Source: Phragmites australis (lineage: Eukaryota > Streptophyta > Magnoliopsida > Poales > Poaceae). Taken from it: a stretch of DNA of 64,000 nt. The notes beneath the pieces were generated by a model. The model worked only from the letters and a program-made list of their open reading frames with translations. It ran no database searches and had not been told where the DNA came from. Each line of letters opens with the position of its first letter. The stretch's first letter is position 1. Where the stretch lies: contig NC_084922.1 in NCBI RefSeq assembly GCF_958298935.1, positions 8,062,501 to 8,126,500 of the forward strand, written 5' to 3'. A program made the translations under genes and the position numbers. Below are positions 60,510 through 64,000 of this stretch, piece by piece.

Positions 60510-61459
60510 CGGGGTATGTTGGACAGTGGGTGCGTGAACGATGTTTCTGGGAATGGGTGTGTCAGTATGTAGATGATGGATTCGGGGACACCAGGGTTTA
60601 TACAGGTTCGGGTCTCCCGGAGGATAACAACCCTACGTTCTGTGTTTGTGTTATCGTAGATCTCACTTGGTTGCAGACGGTGTTCTAGCAGTTTGCCAGA
60701 ATTGATCTACCTTGGTTACAGACAGGGTCATCATCCCTTTATATAGTAGGGAGAGGGAGAACTTACATGCAGGCCCTACACAGATGATCTCTTCTCATTC
60801 TAATATCTAACTCAACACATCATTATGGAGTACCAGACATGCCAACTTGCTCTGACGGCATTGTATATCGTGCTGTCGTGCATCATTTTTGCTTAGCCCA
60901 TAGAGTCTTATCTTGCTGCATTTAATGCGATGGGACAGAATGATGCCCTTCTGCACCATCCCTGTTCGCTTGCCTCTCCATGCCATCCCCATCCACTTGC
61001 ATCTGCGCCGTTCCCGTCCAGTTGCCTCTGCGCCGTTCCTGTCCACTTGTCTCTCTGCGTTATCTTCGTCCACTTGTCCTGCCGGATGGCTGACAACATC
61101 CCATCTGTCATGTGGCGCTACGTCGGCCTGTAGAGTCTCACTCCATAGCCTTTAATGCTACGGGACGAGACAACGCCCACCTGCACCGCCCACGACCTTA
61201 TCCGTCAGAGCCGGTGCCTGGTGAAGAGAAGCGTTCGGGCGAGTGTCCAATAAAGGCGCTTCGGATGGGTTGTGTCCAATCCAGTCTCGCGACCCTGGGG
61301 GATGGTCCTGGGTTTGTGTGAAGGTGTAGTGAGACTGGTCGCCGGAGGCCTTGCTTTGGTCGTGGTAACTCATCGACTGATTAGCTTTTTAGGAGATGTT
61401 CCCCTGGCTGTTTGCATCTTTCGTGTGGCCTGTTAGCCTGGGTACCCCTTTACTTGATA

Positions 61460-62277
61460 CGTCGGCGCTTTTCAGGCCAAAAGGCATCTTTACATGACAA
61501 AAGACCCCGAAGGGTGTAACAAAAGCTATTTTTCTTCATCTCCCCTACACATGCTAATCTGATGGTACCCCGACCGGGCATCTAAGAAGTATAACAGGTC
61601 GCTACCGGCAGTTGAGTCAACCAGCTGGTCGATTCGGGGAAGGAGAAAAAGATCTTTCGGGCATGCTTTGTTTAGGTCGGTGAAGTCGACGCATATTCTT
61701 CACTTACCATTGTGCTTTCTGACCATGACTGGGTTAGCCAGCCATTCTGGGTACTGTTCCTCCCGGATGAAGCTTGGCTCCAGGAGCTTGTCGATCTCCT
61801 GTCGAAGTGCTTCCTTCCGGTCGGTCGCGGACCGATGCGCCTTCTGCCTGATGGGTCGTGCATCCAGTCGTACAGACAGCTTGTGCTCGATCACATCCCT
61901 GGGGACTCTGGGCATATCAGATGGACCCCATGAAAAGACGTTTGCGTTCGTCCAGAGGAAGATGATGAGCGCGAGTTCCTATTTGAGGTCCAGTGAGGCC
62001 CCAATCTGGACTGTCTTAGTCAGGTTGGTGTCATCCAGGCTTACTGCTTTGATTCGATCGTCTGGGCTGGCGACGACCTGGACTTTTACTGGCCGTCTGC
62101 TGGGTTCAACGGTCTCAGGTTGCGACCCGGGAGTTAGCTCGATCATGTCGAGGCTCCTCTTGTCGCAGTGCAGGGCCGTCTTGTCGTTGCCAGCAATGGT
62201 GATGGCCCCTGTTGGCCCAGGGATCTTGATTGCCTAGGACGCGTAGTGAGTGACGGCCATGAACTGGGCCATATTGC
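61460..62277 (-). pseudogene. Gypsy reverse transcriptase N-terminal remnant
   Basis: The open stretch read from 61915 (IEHKLSVRLDARPIRQKAH, then REEQYPEWLANPV) leads into the conserved RICVDFTDLNKACPKD block, with a TGA at 61700-61702 where the family has tryptophan. The following FLLPRIDQLVD and DARSGYHQI are present. Frame is lost beyond about 61500, and the MPFGLK-like phrase near 61470 is broken. The catalytic YxDD region is not found. Not functional. Confidence 0.8.
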
Positions 62278-62280
62278 CGG

Positions 62281-63225
62281 TCACTCGAGGATCGCGTTAT
62301 ACGCAGTCCCGAAGTTGGACACATCGAAGAGAATCCTTTCTGTCCTGAAGTTGTCTAGCGAGTCGAAGGTGACCAGTAGCTCAATTTGTCCTAGCGGTTT
62401 GGCCGAGGAGCCCAGGGTGATTCTGAAGAAAGGTGTGGATGGCTTTAATGAGCTTCTTGGAATTTGCAGGGCGTTGAGTGCATCGGTGAAGAGAAGGTTG
62501 ATCGAGCTCCCACCATCGACGAGCACGCGGCCTAGCCGGATGTTCTGCACCATAGGTTCAACCACGATGGGGTAGCGACCAGCGTGTCTGATGCATGCCG
62601 GATGTTCGGCCTGGCTGAATGTAAGCGGGACCTCCAACCACTTGAGGCGCAGGATCGAGTCTGATGCGGTTACCATCACATCCTGGACCACCGACTTGTA
62701 TTCCCTATTAGAGGAATATGTCGCGCTCCCTCCAAAGGTGTGATAGACCATGTGATCGGCCTGCTGATACCCCAACGCCAACTGGTTGGGGGAAGCCTGG
62801 TCTTCATTGTTGTCGCCGTGTTTGTGCTTGCGCTCTCTGAGCTCCTGGTCGCTGATGCCTCGTATGACCTTGCATTCGGTTAGGTCGTGGGTGTCCGTGC
62901 GGTGGATCAAACAATAGCCCCAACCCTTATTCCCGTCCTTCTTTTTGAAGCGTCGGCGTGTAAGGCTGGCTTGTTCGACTGCCAAGACCTCAGGGGGTCC
63001 GGCCTTTCGCTTGCTCTTCTTGTCTTTTCGGTCAGCTCCTTTGGAAGAGGCGGGCTGGTCGGTCACCGGACGCGACTTGGAGTCGATTTGCCGCTCCCGG
63101 GCCTCGGCGGCCTGTGCGCATTTGTTCGCGAGCTCGAAGAACTTGATGGTGTTTCGAATCACCTGAGTGGCCAGCTTCTCGACCATTTTCTGGTCCTTGA
63201 CTCTCTTCTTGAACACTATGATCAC
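62281..63225 (-). CDS. Gypsy gag-protease fragment
   Basis: A 314-codon open frame. It has a basic linker, an atypical zinc-knuckle-like CLIHRTDTHDLTEC near 62860-62920, and the aspartic protease motif VLVDGGSSINLLF (about 62480-62530), ending in NAILE where the family usually has NAILGRP. It belongs to the element spanning 60510-64000. The flanking gag and reverse transcriptase parts contain stops, so this is a surviving open piece and not a working gene. Confidence 0.8.
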   Translation of the reverse strand: MIIVFKKRVKDQKMVEKLATQVIRNTIKFFELANKCAQAAEARERQIDSKSRPVTDQPASSKGADRKDKKSKRKAGPPEVLAVEQASLTRRRFKKKDGNKGWGYCLIHRTDTHDLTECKVIRGISDQELRERKHKHGDNNEDQASPNQLALGYQQADHMVYHTFGGSATYSSNREYKSVVQDVMVTASDSILRLKWLEVPLTFSQAEHPACIRHAGRYPIVVEPMVQNIRLGRVLVDGGSSINLLFTDALNALQIPRSSLKPSTPFFRITLGSSAKPLGQIELLVTFDSLDNFRTERILFDVSNFGTAYNAILE

Positions 63226-64000
63226 GAATTCTCGTGTGATCCTTGGAATGGTGTTCTGGCACTCAATGAAGCGCCGGATGTAGTCTCATAGCGACTCGCC
63301 CTGTCACTGTGGCGTAGGTTCCCTGAAAGTTGGCGACGAACTGGTCACACAAGTCCTCCTAGGAGTGAACCGACCTGCGGGGGAGATTCATCAACTAAGA
63401 CCGGGCGGAACCGATCAGGGCAGTAGGGAAGTAGTTGGCCATAACCTTCCCGTGTCCTCCGGCGGCTTGCACTATGGTGGTGTAGATCTGTAGGAACTCT
63501 TCCGGGTTGGTCGAGACGTCATATTTTTCGGCTCGGATCAGTCGAAATTTGTCTGGTTAGCGCACCTCCCGTAGCCTGGCAGACAGGGTGTTACACCCCG
63601 TCCCGTAATCGGGTGCTGCTCATTGATGGGCGGCAGCGCATGTCCTCGGGGAGAGATGACAGTCTCTGGGCCCTGGCGACGGGGTGGAACCGTCTGATGC
63701 CTTTGTGCAGGGGGAAGGCGTACGATAGGGCTGTTTGCCATTTTCTAGCACCTGTTGGGCTCTGTTCTCCTCCTCTCTAGTGGCCACCTGGCTCTGGATT
63801 ATGCCACGAAGGTCACATTGGCGCAGGGAGTCGCGTAGGTCGGAGGGTTGGCCACCCCGACTTGGTGGTGGCCCACGGGTACTCCCCGTGGTTGGGGGAG
63901 CACAAGACCTATTCCGTCGCGGGCCTGGCTGTGACCCATGGCGATCATGACCCTCACCGAACCTCGTGACAGGTGTAGTGTATGTCAACATGGTTTGGCG
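63226..64000 (-). pseudogene. Gypsy gag N-terminal part, with stops
   Basis: Minus-strand reading gives the retrotransposon gag phrases DVSTNPEEFLQIYTT and AAGGHGKVMANYFPTAL (about 63400-63530), then MNLPRR and QFVANFQGTY nearer 63320. They are interrupted by stop codons near 63392, 63361 and 63301. A Pro/Arg-rich open stretch, 63620-63991, precedes them. The gene is degraded and continues past the window. Confidence 0.75.

Larger units (their letters stand above)
60510..64000 (-). mobile_element. Degraded Gypsy LTR retrotransposon, truncated by the window end
   Basis: Minus-strand element. 60510 to about 61400 is non-coding and LTR-like, with the grass Gypsy phrase TTTATACAGGTTCGGGTCTC and a degenerate about 26-bp repeat at 60955-61080. 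Higher coordinates hold the start of reverse transcriptase, then protease and gag, reading down from 64000. RNase H and integrase are absent between the reverse transcriptase remnant and the LTR-like part, so a large deletion occurred. The 5' LTR should lie beyond position 64000. Confidence 0.8.

Noticed and set aside
1..64000. Possible tRNA, rRNA or microRNA genes
   Set aside because: No cloverleaf with proper A and B boxes was found outside the SINE, and inverted repeats were explained by MITEs. A program such as tRNAscan-SE would be decisive.

Overview
This is nuclear DNA from a flowering plant, almost certainly a grass (Poaceae, panicoid-like). The signs are very GC-rich first exons and a GC-rich single-exon gene set in AT-rich intergenic DNA, spliced genes with plant-type GT-AG introns, and grass-type repeats: Tourist- and Stowaway-like MITEs, a T-tailed SINE, a Gypsy solo LTR, a decayed Helitron and a LINE. 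I saw no tRNA, rRNA, CRISPR array or bacterial-type operon. Genus and species cannot be read from the sequence by eye.

I can support six protein-coding genes with exon-level models: (1) 13119-17397 (-), an ISS1/VAS1-type aromatic aminotransferase, 9 exons, 394 aa; (2) 18616-21699 (+), a TDRD3/RMI1-N (DUF1767) family protein with a C-terminal RG-rich tail, 6 exons, 428 aa; (3) 22453-24567 (+), a PGR/TMEM19 (DUF92) membrane protein, 5 exons, 290 aa; (4) 28717-31216 (-), a PP2A B' (B56) regulatory subunit, 2 exons, 488 aa; (5) 36781-39045 (-), an Aux/IAA repressor, 5 exons, 212 aa; (6) 47584-48939 (+), a nepenthesin/CDR1-like secreted aspartic protease, intronless, 451 aa. In every spliced model the frame is kept across all junctions.

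Layout: 1-6834 is intergenic with small MITEs. 6835-10060 is a broken Helitron Rep/helicase gene that runs into a LINE reverse-transcriptase fragment (about 10065-12310, minus strand). 13.1-24.6 kb is a gene cluster. 25.7-26.4 kb is a SINE split by a hAT-type MITE, with both target duplications readable. 28.7-39 kb holds the PP2A and Aux/IAA genes around a repeat-rich interval. 39-47.5 kb is gene-free and carries several MITEs. 49.8-51.2 kb is a solo LTR inside another repeat. 51.9-54.0 kb is a 1-kb tandem duplication. 54-60.5 kb is degraded repeat and gene-fragment DNA. 60.5-64 kb is a decayed Gypsy element on the minus strand that continues past the window end.

The genes do not form one pathway. 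Two belong to auxin biology: the VAS1/ISS1 aminotransferase is known to draw down indole-3-pyruvate, and Aux/IAA proteins repress auxin-responsive transcription. I found no convincing undescribed system. The most informative structures are the nested insertions with readable target-site duplications.
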